From: CAZHWT01 sp964536215
GTDB lineage: Bacteria > Patescibacteriota > CAZHWT01
DNA: 64,000 bases
Direction: 5' to 3'
Assembly: GCA_964536215.1 (NCBI GenBank)
Contig: CAZHWT010000001.1
Coordinates: 31,143-95,142 of the forward strand
Notes under the pieces: model-generated
The model's input: the letters and a program-made list of their open reading frames with translations, nothing else
Database searches by the model: none
Told to the model about the DNA's origin: nothing
Made by a program: the position numbers and the translations under genes
Shown: one piece after another, positions 8,586 through 17,034 of the stretch
Position numbering within the stretch: the stretch's first letter is position 1
Layout: every line of letters starts with the position of its first letter

Positions 8586-8620
8586 TTTTCTATTTTCTAT
8601 TTTCTATTTTCTATTTTCTA
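8586..8620. repeat. Five tandem copies of TTTTCTA
   Basis: Exact 7-bp repeat, five units. The reverse-complement word (TAGAAAA) recurs at 13671-13691 in the leader region of pilB. Confidence 0.9.
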
Positions 8621-8644
8621 TAAATAGCCTACCAGGCAGGCACT

Positions 8645-8675
8645 AAAAAAGAAAGCGCCCGAAGGCGCCTTCTTT
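8645..8675 (-). terminator. Rho-independent terminator of the major pilin gene
   Basis: On the minus strand a G+C-rich stem (GGCGCC / GGCGC around a TTCG loop, extended by AAGAA/TTCTT) is followed by a run of T. It lies about 24 bp after the pilin stop. Confidence 0.8.
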
Positions 8676-8698
8676 AAGGTAAAGGACTGCTAAGTCTT

Positions 8699-9202
8699 TT
8701 ACTTAGGAAGATGGAAAGTTGTACCTTCCGTAGGAGCATCAGCCGCAGCTGGAGCTGCCCCACACTTGTACCAAGTTTGCCCTAAGCTGGTGTAATACGC
8801 AATGTACACATCGCCAGAACATTTAGTCGAGAACGCGGCTTTAGCGCTCTGAGAGGCCAAGGTGCCGTAGTAGATCAAGTCAGCGCCAGACGAAACTACG
8901 ATTGGGGTGATGGTCGATCCAGGAGCTTGCTTGAGGAACCCTCCACCAACGAGACCTGACGTTGAGTCACCAATAGATTGGCAAGATGTTGCATACGTTG
9001 TACCACCACCTGTTGAGGTGTAACAAGTTTCAACAGCAGTTGCTACCTGACCAAGATCACTCTTTACCTTAGAATCGTTGGCCTCGTTTATACGCTCGGC
9101 TGGGTTAATGGCGACCAAAACAACAGCGGCCAAAATACCGATAATGGCGATAACGACCAATAATTCGATAAGGGTGAAACCTTTTTGAATTGATTTATAC
9201 AT
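8699..9202 (-). CDS. pilA: Major type IV pilin (PilA-like prepilin)
   Basis: A 167-residue prepilin: leader MYKSIQKG, then FTLIELLVVIAIIGILAAVV with Glu5, followed by the conserved NPAERINEAND segment common in CPR pilins. Four Cys in the globular domain could form disulfides. I chose ATG 9202 because GGGAGG sits eight bases upstream; an in-frame GTG at 9211 is too close to that site. The gene is a separate transcription unit, with a promoter at 9355-9383, a leader of about 140 nt containing a hairpin, and a terminator at 8645-8675. This suits a highly expressed structural subunit. Confidence 0.92.
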   Translation of the reverse strand: MYKSIQKGFTLIELLVVIAIIGILAAVVLVAINPAERINEANDSKVKSDLGQVATAVETCYTSTGGGTTYATSCQSIGDSTSGLVGGGFLKQAPGSTITPIVVSSGADLIYYGTLASQSAKAAFSTKCSGDVYIAYYTSLGQTWYKCGAAPAAADAPTEGTTFHLPK

Positions 9203-9224
9203 GGGTTTCACCTCCCTTCACAAA

Positions 9225-9256
9225 AGCAAAGATGTATCCGGATGGACATCTTTGCT
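9225..9256 (-). promoter_or_regulatory. Hairpin in the pilin mRNA leader
   Basis: A perfect 11-bp stem (arms 9225-9235 and 9246-9256) with a 10-nt loop lies just upstream of the Shine-Dalgarno site. It may stabilise the pilin mRNA or control its translation; the role is inference. Confidence 0.6.
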
Positions 9257-9354
9257 GGTGTTTTAGATAAGTAAGAGAGAAAAATGCAGGGCAGGGCATA
9301 GGTGGTTAGTGGTGGGTAGCGTGTGGTGAGTAGGTAATAATAGTATTATCTTTT

Positions 9355-9383
9355 ACTATACTGCACCCAATGGAATCGGGCAA
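9355..9383 (-). promoter_or_regulatory. Promoter of the pilin gene
   Basis: Minus-strand TTGCCC (9378-9383), 17-bp spacer, TATAGT (9355-9360). It overlaps the end of pilC, so the pilin is transcribed separately from pilB-pilT-pilC. The leader includes degenerate 7-bp words (about 9284-9333). Confidence 0.6.
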
Positions 9384-9386
9384 GCA

Positions 9387-10592
9387 TTATCCAATACTTC
9401 CCAGTACGCCATAGATAGGCAAGAGTAAGGCGAAGATTAAGAAACCGACACAAACACCCAGCACAATCATAATAATTGGCTCTAGGGCGGTTGATAAGTT
9501 TTTCACAGTGTTATTCGTTTCCTCTTCAAAGGTGTGGCCAACTTTAAGCAAGACCTCGTCCAGCTTACCCGTCTTTTCGCCAATCGAGGTCATTTGGTTA
9601 ACTAGTCGGGGGAAGATAGGCTGGCGTTCAAAGGCCGTCGCTAGTGCCGCCCCTTTTTCGACCGATTGAGCAATGCTGGCGGCAGCCTCCTGGAAACGAA
9701 TATTGGTTAACGTCTCTTTAGAAATATCCAGAGCATCAAGAATTGGCACACCAGAGCTAATTAGAAGCGCCAGCGTGTCAATAAATTGCGTTAGCTGGAC
9801 TAAGTGATTTAATTTGCCAAAAATCGGCACTTTAGCAAATGTGTCAGAAATGACATACTTACCCTTAAGCGTAGAGGCAAACCAGCGATAGGCCGCAATT
9901 ACTCCTACAATAAGTAGAATCATAATGTACCACTGGCTGGTAAATAGATTTGAAATGCCAACTAAAATGAGGGTGCTTAGGGGTAGATCAACATCCAAAC
10001 TCTCATAAACCTGCTTCATTTGCGGAATAACAAAGACCATCATAACGGCCATAACACCGGCCATGGCAATCAAAATGATAATTGGGTAAATTAGGGCACC
10101 TTTAACCTTGGCTCTGAATTCGGCCTGGCTTTCTAAGGAATCAGCCAGCTTAACTAAAATTTTATCTAGATTACCCGATGCTTCACCGGCCTTAATTAAG
10201 CTGATATACAAACGAGGGAAGATTTGCGGATACTTTTCCAGCGAGCGAGAGAATGACAAGCCACCATCAATATCCCGAACTATTTCTTCAAGGGTTTTTT
10301 TGAAAAAGCCAGGCTTTAGCTGAGCGGCTAACACTTCCAAAGCCTGGGTTAGAGGTAAGCCGGCATTTACCATTGTGGCCAACTGTCGTGTTGTGGTTGA
10401 CAGCACCTTACCGGACACCTTATTAGCGCCCAGCATGCCCATTATGTCTGTTTGGCGCTTGAGCTCCAGAGAAGTAATTAACAGTTTGCGATTCCGCAGA
10501 ATATCGGCAGCTTGGTGCTCATCGGCAGCCTCGATAAGACCCGATGAAGCGGCGCCGGTTTCACTGAGTGCGGTATAACGATATGTAAGCAT
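9387..10592 (-). CDS. pilC: PilC, inner-membrane platform protein
   Basis: 401 residues with the GspF/PilC duplication: two cytoplasmic T2SSF domains (about 66-190 and 270-390), each followed by membrane helices, three in all. Typical signatures include QLATMVNAGLPL and the mirrored QFIDTLALLISSGVPI. The protein is the membrane platform acted on by the PilB and PilT motors. It lies 18 bp after pilT in the order pilB-pilT-pilC. Confidence 0.94.
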   Translation of the reverse strand: MLTYRYTALSETGAASSGLIEAADEHQAADILRNRKLLITSLELKRQTDIMGMLGANKVSGKVLSTTTRQLATMVNAGLPLTQALEVLAAQLKPGFFKKTLEEIVRDIDGGLSFSRSLEKYPQIFPRLYISLIKAGEASGNLDKILVKLADSLESQAEFRAKVKGALIYPIIILIAMAGVMAVMMVFVIPQMKQVYESLDVDLPLSTLILVGISNLFTSQWYIMILLIVGVIAAYRWFASTLKGKYVISDTFAKVPIFGKLNHLVQLTQFIDTLALLISSGVPILDALDISKETLTNIRFQEAAASIAQSVEKGAALATAFERQPIFPRLVNQMTSIGEKTGKLDEVLLKVGHTFEEETNNTVKNLSTALEPIIMIVLGVCVGFLIFALLLPIYGVLGSIG

Positions 10593-10610
10593 AATTTTGT
10601 GTACTGCCCC

Positions 10611-11714
10611 TTATGCAGTTGGCGTCTGAGGCTGAGCAGGTTGATTGCGTAGAATGCGATCCAGCTCGCCAGCTCGCAGAGTGTGCTGCTTAGCTTCTTC
10701 TAATGATATTTTGCCGGCTTGAATAAGTGTGGCCAGTGATCGCTCAAGGCTTACCATGCCCTGGTCGCCACCAGTCATCATTAAGTTATCGATTTGATGA
10801 GTCTTGCCTTCGCGAATAACTGATCGAATACCAGAGTTGATGGCCAAAATTTCTGTCGCCGCTACCCGCCCACCACCTAATGCTGGGATGAGCCGCTGAG
10901 AGACAATACCCTCTAACGAGCCGGCTAACTGCGCTCGGACTTGGGCTTGCTGATGCTCTGGGAAAACATCGATAACACGGTCGACGGTCTGAGCGGCTGA
11001 GTTGGTGTGAAGTGTGGCAAATACTAAGTGGCCAGTTTCAGCAATGGTTAGCGCCGCAGAAATTGTTTCATAGTCACGCATTTCGCCAACCAGTACTACG
11101 TCAGGATCTTCACGCAAAACAGAGCGTAGGGCAATGTCCCACGAATGCGTATCTAGATGAAGCTCGCGCTGAGTAATGAGTGAGCGGCGATGCGGGTAAA
11201 CATACTCGATTGGATCTTCAACGGTAATAATGTGGGCGGCGCGCGTTTCGTTTATCTGATTAATCATGGCAGCCAACGTGGTCGACTTACCGTGCCCGGT
11301 CGGGCCCGTCACTAGCACAAACCCCTGGGGAAGAGTAGTGAGGCGCTGCACCGCTTGGGGTAAGCCTAACTCCTCTAAGGTACGGATAGTGGTAGGAATG
11401 AGTCGCAGGGCGGCTCCCAAATAGCCTTTTTGATGGTAAATATTGACGCGGAAACGAGCCACTTCACCAAGAGCAAAAGAGAAGTCAACCTCTTTGTTGG
11501 AGATGAGAATATCTTTTTGTTCGTCACTGGTGAGAGAAAACGATAGGTCTTCCAAATCTTTGGCCGTTAACGGATTTAGCCCCTCGATAGCCACCAACGA
11601 TCCATCAATTCTGACCATTGGGAGAGCGCCAACCGTTAAGTGCAGGTCGGATGCCTTACGGCGAATTACCTCTTCGAGCAACTGTTGAATTGTGGGAGTA
11701 GCTGTGGTCGGCAT
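10611..11714 (-). CDS. pilT: PilT, pilus retraction ATPase
   Basis: A 367-residue secretion ATPase of the PilT type: Walker A GPTGHGKS (137-144, His where Ser is commoner), the Asp box around EDPIEY, Walker B VVLVGEMRD, and the His box HLVFATLHTNSA. It lacks the long N-terminal domain and the C-terminal tetracysteine motif found in PilB. The C-terminal region retains a PilT-like pattern. It should power pilus disassembly and twitching. A 218-bp spacer separates it from pilB. Confidence 0.93.
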   Translation of the reverse strand: MPTTATPTIQQLLEEVIRRKASDLHLTVGALPMVRIDGSLVAIEGLNPLTAKDLEDLSFSLTSDEQKDILISNKEVDFSFALGEVARFRVNIYHQKGYLGAALRLIPTTIRTLEELGLPQAVQRLTTLPQGFVLVTGPTGHGKSTTLAAMINQINETRAAHIITVEDPIEYVYPHRRSLITQRELHLDTHSWDIALRSVLREDPDVVLVGEMRDYETISAALTIAETGHLVFATLHTNSAAQTVDRVIDVFPEHQQAQVRAQLAGSLEGIVSQRLIPALGGGRVAATEILAINSGIRSVIREGKTHQIDNLMMTGGDQGMVSLERSLATLIQAGKISLEEAKQHTLRAGELDRILRNQPAQPQTPTA

Positions 11715-11932
11715 AGTTAAATACTTGTATTTCCAGTATTACGTATCAAGCAAGCGATTGCAAGCCCTCAGCTGCTGAGGCAGCCGTTATTGGTTACTTT
11801 CCGCCAGAGGCGGACAAGAGCTACTTGGTGACTTGGTTTAACTGGGTGTCGGGTTTCGACAAAGCTATTCGTAGCATTCGTTGTTTGTGGATTCGAATAT
11901 ACATTCGTAATTTGGACGCTACTTATTTGTCA

Positions 11933-13651
11933 CTAAGCGATGACTCGGAGCACTTCTTCAAAGGTTGTCAGCCCCTCTAGTACCTTAAGCATACCGTCTT
12001 GTTTCATCGTAATCATGCCAGCCGCAACGGCTTCGGCCTGAATTTTGTCAGCTGACTCGTGTTGCAATATTAAGCGGCCAATCTTGTCGGTTACTTCCAG
12101 CACTTCATAAATACCCGCTCGGCCTTGATACCCCAGGTTATTACATTCGGAACACCCTTTTGGCATATACACTACTGGCTGCTTAGAGGCGGCCTCTTTT
12201 GGCATAAGCGGGCCAAGAATCTCTTTTATCTGCTGCTCAATCTCAGGGGTGATGGGGGTGGGGACACGGCACTTAGGGCAGAGCTGACGAACTAGTCGCT
12301 GGGCCATAATGACATTTACCGATGAGGCTACCAAGAACGGTTCGGCACCCATATCTAGCAAGCGAGGCAGAGAGCCAGCAGCTGAGTTGGTGTGCAGAGT
12401 AGAGAGGACCAAGTGACCGGTTAAGGAGGCTTGGATAGCCAATTCCATAGTTTCACCGTCACGAATCTCACCAACCATTATAACGTTAGGGTCTTGTCGC
12501 AAGATAGAACGCAATCCTGAAGCGAAGGTGAGGCCAGCGGCGGGGTTGATTTGAACCTGATTAACACCGGCTACTTCATATTCGACTGGATCTTCGAGGG
12601 TGATTATATTGACCTTGACCGAGTTAAGCTTGGTAAGAGATGTTCGTAGCGTGGTCGTTTTACCAGACCCAGTTGGTCCGGTTACCAAAATAATACCAGC
12701 CGTTTTAGCTAGAGCGGTTTCGAACGTTTTTAGGGCATTACCTCTAATGCCGAGTTCTGCAAAGGTTGGCACACTGGCATCTTTACGCAATAGTCGCATA
12801 ACCACCTTTTCGCCCTTAGCGGTGGGCAAAGTCGAGACACGCAGGTCAATTTGTTGCTCGCCGACCTGAATTTGAAAACGACCATCTTGCGGGACGCGCT
12901 TTTCATCAATTTTCATATTGGACAAAATCTTAATGCGAGAGACAACCGAGTCGTGGACTTTATTGGGAAGCACCAATCGTTCCTGCAACACACCGTCAAT
13001 ACGATAGCGGACCCGAGTGTTTTCTACGCCAGGTTCAATGTGCACGTCAGAGGCGCGCGATTTGGCAGCGTATTCGAGCATAGTCGAGACAATGCGGGCC
13101 ACTGGAGCGTCGCGGATAGCTTCGTCAATTTTGCTAATGTCTTTAATTGATTCCTCAATCTTGGTCGTCTCCGTCTGAGCCTCGCGCAAAGCGGCACGGA
13201 CGTCTTTATCGATTGACTGGGCATAGCTGGTTTCGATAGCGGCCTGAATTTCTTCCGCCGGGGCCACAAATGGCTTGACTCGCATACCACTCTTGGTTTC
13301 GAGGAATTCAATAACCTGCAAATCCAATGGATCCGACATGGCTACCTGGATTTGGCCGTTATCAATACCAAAAGGCATGAGCACGTAGTGCTTGGCTACT
13401 GCTTCGGGGATTTTTGACAAGACTTCTACACTAATAGCCTGTCCTTTTAGAGTAACGTAGGGAATATTGAGGATCTTGGCTTGTGCGCCAAGGATATCTT
13501 TTTCGCTAGCCCAGCCTTTGGATAAGAGAATTTCTCTTACCTGCTTACCAGTGTTAATCTGCTCAACCTTAACTTGAGAGACCTGGTCAGCGGTCAAGAC
13601 CCCTTGGGCAGCGAGAATATCTTCAATGGTGTTGGCAGCAACTTCGGGCAT
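11933..13651 (-). CDS. pilB: PilB, pilus extension ATPase
   Basis: A 572-residue GspE/PilB protein. An N-terminal MshEN-like domain (about 1-145; a nucleotide or c-di-GMP binding module in relatives) is followed by the ATPase core with Walker A GPTGSGKT (325-332), Asp box TLEDPVEY, Walker B VIMVGEIRDGET and the His box. A zinc-binding pair of CxxC motifs (CPKC and CSEC) lies between about 470 and 520 and separates PilB from PilT. It powers pilus extension. Confidence 0.95.
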   Translation of the reverse strand: MPEVAANTIEDILAAQGVLTADQVSQVKVEQINTGKQVREILLSKGWASEKDILGAQAKILNIPYVTLKGQAISVEVLSKIPEAVAKHYVLMPFGIDNGQIQVAMSDPLDLQVIEFLETKSGMRVKPFVAPAEEIQAAIETSYAQSIDKDVRAALREAQTETTKIEESIKDISKIDEAIRDAPVARIVSTMLEYAAKSRASDVHIEPGVENTRVRYRIDGVLQERLVLPNKVHDSVVSRIKILSNMKIDEKRVPQDGRFQIQVGEQQIDLRVSTLPTAKGEKVVMRLLRKDASVPTFAELGIRGNALKTFETALAKTAGIILVTGPTGSGKTTTLRTSLTKLNSVKVNIITLEDPVEYEVAGVNQVQINPAAGLTFASGLRSILRQDPNVIMVGEIRDGETMELAIQASLTGHLVLSTLHTNSAAGSLPRLLDMGAEPFLVASSVNVIMAQRLVRQLCPKCRVPTPITPEIEQQIKEILGPLMPKEAASKQPVVYMPKGCSECNNLGYQGRAGIYEVLEVTDKIGRLILQHESADKIQAEAVAAGMITMKQDGMLKVLEGLTTFEEVLRVIA

Positions 13652-13670
13652 AAGGCTAGTGTCTGGAATC

Positions 13671-13691
13671 TAGAAAATAGAAAATAGAATC
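13671..13691. repeat. Three 7-bp units upstream of pilB
   Basis: TAGAAAA twice, then TAGAATC. It is the complement of the TTTTCTA word at 8586-8620 and lies between pilB and the divergent delta'-like gene. Confidence 0.75.
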
Positions 13692-13779
13692 TTCTAACTT
13701 CGCGGATTGACTTGTTTCATTATTCGTTCTTTGTACGTTATTTAAGGATATAATAGGATTATTCGGAGGATTGTGTCAA

Positions 13780-14445
13780 ATGTTGCAGAGTATAATTTTA
13801 ATTGATCCAGAGGCGATTTTAGCGGCCAAGCCAGACAGCAACACGCTGGTCGTTGAGGTGCCGGAGGATAAAAAGGAGATTAGCGTCGATCAAATCCGTT
13901 CATTGGTCGCCTGGGCTGGGCAATTTGGCTTTGCCACGGGAGCCAAACGGGCCATTATCTGCCAAGCACAACATCTGAGTTTGGCTGCTGCCAACACCCT
14001 GCTTAAGACGCTCGAGGAACCAACTGAACAAACAACCCTCATATTGACGGTCGACACGGCTGGAAGTCTGCTGCCGACTATCCGGTCACGTTGCGCCGTG
14101 TATCGAGTAGACGAGCTATCACAGGATCAACTAGCCGAGTGGGGACTAGAGCGACGACCGCCAACCGAGGCAGAAGTTCCCCTGAGTTGGTCAGACTTTG
14201 CCGCTCAACCTGCTTTAGCGCGCTGGCAAACCGTCGAGGAGTGGCTCAAAGCTAAGCAGGACATGAAGACTGTACTGCGAGCGTGGCAACGGCAACTTCA
14301 TCAGTCGTTATCCACCGCGGAAGATGACACTTTGGAGCAGGTTATAGCTAGGGCCAGCCTACTAGATAGGTCGCTCCGCGATTTAGAGGCAAATAGCAAC
14401 CCCAGGCTCGTCTTTGACGAAGTGTTATTGGCTATTGAGACATAG
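13780..14445 (+). CDS. holB: DNA polymerase III delta'-like clamp-loader subunit, N-terminally short
   Basis: 221 residues containing the delta'/gamma-type block AANTLLKTLEEP followed by the strand LILTV and LLPTIRSRC, which corresponds to sensor 1 and the SRC motif of clamp-loader proteins. The part that would carry the Walker A loop and zinc fingers is missing, so it should not bind ATP, as expected for delta'. ATG 13780 is preferred because GGAGG lies 10 bp upstream; an upstream TTG at 13771 is too close. A TATAAT box is at 13749-13754. It is probably the delta' subunit; a more general AAA+ role cannot be excluded. Confidence 0.75.
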   Translation: MLQSIILIDPEAILAAKPDSNTLVVEVPEDKKEISVDQIRSLVAWAGQFGFATGAKRAIICQAQHLSLAAANTLLKTLEEPTEQTTLILTVDTAGSLLPTIRSRCAVYRVDELSQDQLAEWGLERRPPTEAEVPLSWSDFAAQPALARWQTVEEWLKAKQDMKTVLRAWQRQLHQSLSTAEDDTLEQVIARASLLDRSLRDLEANSNPRLVFDEVLLAIET

Positions 14446-14455
14446 TTGATTGATG

Positions 14456-14504
14456 GCTAATCGCTAATCGTTAATCGCTAATCGTTAATCGTATATCGTA
14501 AACC
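14456..14504. repeat. Seven-unit 7-bp tandem array
   Basis: Units are GCTAATC, GCTAATC, GTTAATC, GCTAATC, GTTAATC, GTATATC and GTAAACC: constant phase with base changes at fixed columns. Confidence 0.9.
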
Positions 14505-14549
14505 CCGATTTAATCGGGGTAAATCGCACCTTGCTTTTGAACAAGTCAA

Positions 14550-14583
14550 TGTACATACACGTGTACGTACACGTGTATGTACA
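14550..14583. repeat. Perfect 34-bp alternating purine-pyrimidine palindrome
   Basis: Bases 14550-14566 are the exact reverse complement of 14567-14583, and every step alternates pyrimidine and purine. The centre is TGTACGTACA. Confidence 0.9.
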
Positions 14584-14931
14584 TCGGGCATAGGGATTCT
14601 CGATCGGGTCGAGAATGACAGGAGGGGGAAGGTAGAAGTTTGAAGTGCGAGTTACGGGAACGAATAACGAATAGACGAATAACGAAAAAACTAATAGCCA
14701 AGTAGCTGATACCTAATCGGAAAGTTTAAGCGCCAGAGGCAATGGGGGAGACGCTCATTTCGTTACCGAAGAGTGGACGGGAGACCTAGGTTGTGGTACA
14801 ATACTCTTAAGCGAAATATACCCGAAACTATCCCAGATATTCCCTTGTTTTGACTGTCCCCAAAACGGCTTGTGTTTATTGCTTGCTTTACGCATGTGAT
14901 AAGATTTAATCTGACTTTACTTACTTAACCT

Positions 14932-16896
14932 ATGGCTACTTCTGATTCAGCAAATCCGACAACTTATGACGCCTCGCAAATCCAGGTCCTAGAGGGGCTG
15001 GAGCCGGTCCGCAAGAGACCGGGTATGTATATTGGCTCAACCGATGCCAGGGGTTTTCACCACCTAGCAGTCGAAATTATTGATAACGCAGTCGACGAAG
15101 GTTTGGCTGGTTATGCCAAAAACGTCTATGTCTTTTTAGAAGAAGATAACCGCATGACCATTATTGATGATGGTCGTGGTATTCCGGTCGATATCCACCC
15201 TAAGATGGGCAAGAGTGCCCTGGAAGTGATTATGACCGTCCTGCACGCTGGCGGAAAGTTTGGTGGTGGCGGCTATAAAGTGTCTGGTGGTTTGCACGGG
15301 GTAGGAGCCTCGGTGGTAAACGCGCTGTCTTCGTATATGCAAGTTATGGTCCGGCATGACGATAAGATTTACATGCAGGAGTACGCTACTGGCACCCCTA
15401 AGGCCGATGTGGCCATTGTCCCAGCTAGCACCGAAGACACCTTGGTCAACAAGATTTGGAGCTCAATTAAGAATGGTACTAAGTCTAGCTTTATTCCGGA
15501 CGCTAACGTTTTCCACGATGTGACGAGTGATTTTAAGACATTGGAAACCAAGTTGCGCGAGCGAGCCTTCTTGGTGTCAGAGATGGCCTTCCACCTGTAT
15601 GATTTGCGTCATGACAAGGAGAGTCACTTTTACTTTGAAGGCGGTATCAAGTCTCTGGTTAAGCATTTAAATAAAAACAAGGCTATTGTTAACCCAACAC
15701 CCATCTACATTAGCAAAGAGGTCGATGATATTGGGGTAGAAATTGCTGTTCAGTACAACGATGGTTTTACCGATAACGTTGAGAGTTTTGCTAACGTTAT
15801 TAATACAGTTGACGGTGGAACCCACTTAACTGGCTTCCGAACTGCGTTAACTCGGTCAGTTAACGACTATGCCCGCAAATCCGGCTTCTTAAAAGATAAC
15901 GAAGATAACCTAATTGGCGAGGATATGCGCGAAGGGCTGACAGCCGTGATTGCCGTTAAGCTGGATAGTGAGAACTTACAATTTGAGTCTCAGACTAAAG
16001 AAAAGTTAGGTAATGCTGAGGTTCAGCCGATTGTTAACTCGGTCACCAAAGCTGGCCTAGATACTTTCTTTGAAGAGCATCCTGCTGAAGCTAAAAAAAT
16101 TATGGAAAAGGTAGTCTTGGCGGCTAAAGCCCGCTTGGCGGCCCGAGCGGCCAAGGATGCGGTGCTGCGCAAAGGAGCTCTAGAGGGCGGCACGCTACCA
16201 GGCAAATTGGCCGACTGCTCGGAAAAAGACCCGGCCAAGAGCGAGATTTATATTGTTGAGGGTGACTCAGCTGGTGGCTCGGCCAAACAGGCCAGAGACC
16301 GTAAGTTCCAGGCTATTTTGCCGCTGTTCGGTAAACCTATTAATAGTGAGAAAAGCCGTCTGGATAAGGTAGTTAACAATGATCGACTCAAAGATTTACT
16401 CATTGCCCTGGGCTGTGGCATTGGCGATATTTTTGACATAACCAAGACTCGTTATCATCGGATTATTATTATGGCCGACGCCGATGTGGATGGTGGACAT
16501 ATTAAGACGTTGTATCTGACCTTCTTCTTCCGCCAACTGCGACCATTGTTGGAGGCCGGGTATATTTATGTTGCAATGCCGCCGCTGTTCAAGATTCAGG
16601 CTGGCAAGGATAAGCACTGGGTCTATTCGGATGCAGAACGCGACGCTAAGGTAGAAGAGTTAAAGAAGCAAGGCGTGACAAAGTTTTCTATTCAACGTTA
16701 TAAGGGCTTGGGCGAAATGACGCCACAACAACTCTGGGAGACCACCATGGATCCGGACCAGCGCTACCTTAAGCAAGTCACTATTAATGACGCAGCCCTC
16801 GCCGACGAAACCTTTACGATGCTAATGGGAGATGAAGTGCCGCCACGGAAACGATTTATTATGGCTAATGCCCAAGCAGCGGAGCTGGATCTGTAA
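14932..16896 (+). CDS. gyrB: DNA gyrase subunit B
   Basis: 654 residues, normal length. GHKL ATPase motifs are present (EIIDNAVDEGLAG, DDGRGIPVD, GGLHGVGASVVNALS), then the transducer domain and the TOPRIM region with EGDSAGGSA and the DADVDGGH acidic cluster, ending in the QRYKGLGEM motif. With GyrA it forms the A2B2 enzyme that supercoils DNA. gyrA follows after a repeat-filled spacer of 138 bp. Confidence 0.97.
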   Translation: MATSDSANPTTYDASQIQVLEGLEPVRKRPGMYIGSTDARGFHHLAVEIIDNAVDEGLAGYAKNVYVFLEEDNRMTIIDDGRGIPVDIHPKMGKSALEVIMTVLHAGGKFGGGGYKVSGGLHGVGASVVNALSSYMQVMVRHDDKIYMQEYATGTPKADVAIVPASTEDTLVNKIWSSIKNGTKSSFIPDANVFHDVTSDFKTLETKLRERAFLVSEMAFHLYDLRHDKESHFYFEGGIKSLVKHLNKNKAIVNPTPIYISKEVDDIGVEIAVQYNDGFTDNVESFANVINTVDGGTHLTGFRTALTRSVNDYARKSGFLKDNEDNLIGEDMREGLTAVIAVKLDSENLQFESQTKEKLGNAEVQPIVNSVTKAGLDTFFEEHPAEAKKIMEKVVLAAKARLAARAAKDAVLRKGALEGGTLPGKLADCSEKDPAKSEIYIVEGDSAGGSAKQARDRKFQAILPLFGKPINSEKSRLDKVVNNDRLKDLLIALGCGIGDIFDITKTRYHRIIIMADADVDGGHIKTLYLTFFFRQLRPLLEAGYIYVAMPPLFKIQAGKDKHWVYSDAERDAKVEELKKQGVTKFSIQRYKGLGEMTPQQLWETTMDPDQRYLKQVTINDAALADETFTMLMGDEVPPRKRFIMANAQAAELDL

Positions 16897-16911
16897 TACG
16901 AATGATGATTG

Positions 16912-17034
16912 GTTTATGGTTTTTAGTTTATAGTTTTTAGTTGCTACGAATAGCCGAAATTACCAATAGCTAATGACCATAAACCATAAACTACGAACTG
17001 TAAACCGCAAACCATAACCTAAAAACTAACCACT
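16912..17034. repeat. Two 7-bp arrays between gyrB and gyrA
   Basis: Five units of the GTTTATG/GTTTTTA type (16912-16946), then eight units of the AACCATA type (16975-17030) running up to four bases before the gyrA ATG. The second array resembles the complement of the first. No Shine-Dalgarno site precedes gyrA. Confidence 0.88.

Larger units (their letters stand above)
14446..14931. other. 486-bp spacer before gyrB
   Basis: No gene is visible. It holds a seven-unit 7-bp array (14456-14504), an inverted repeat ACCCCGATT/AATCGGGGT (14502-14520) without a T run, a 34-bp palindrome (14550-14583), a second repeat patch around 14658-14683, and gyrB promoter signals with an extended -10 (TGATAAGAT, 14897-14905) about 26 bp before the start codon. 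Confidence 0.7.

Noticed and set aside
14502..14520. Terminator after the delta'-like gene
   Set aside because: The stem is perfect but has no T run on either side, so I list it only as part of the spacer.
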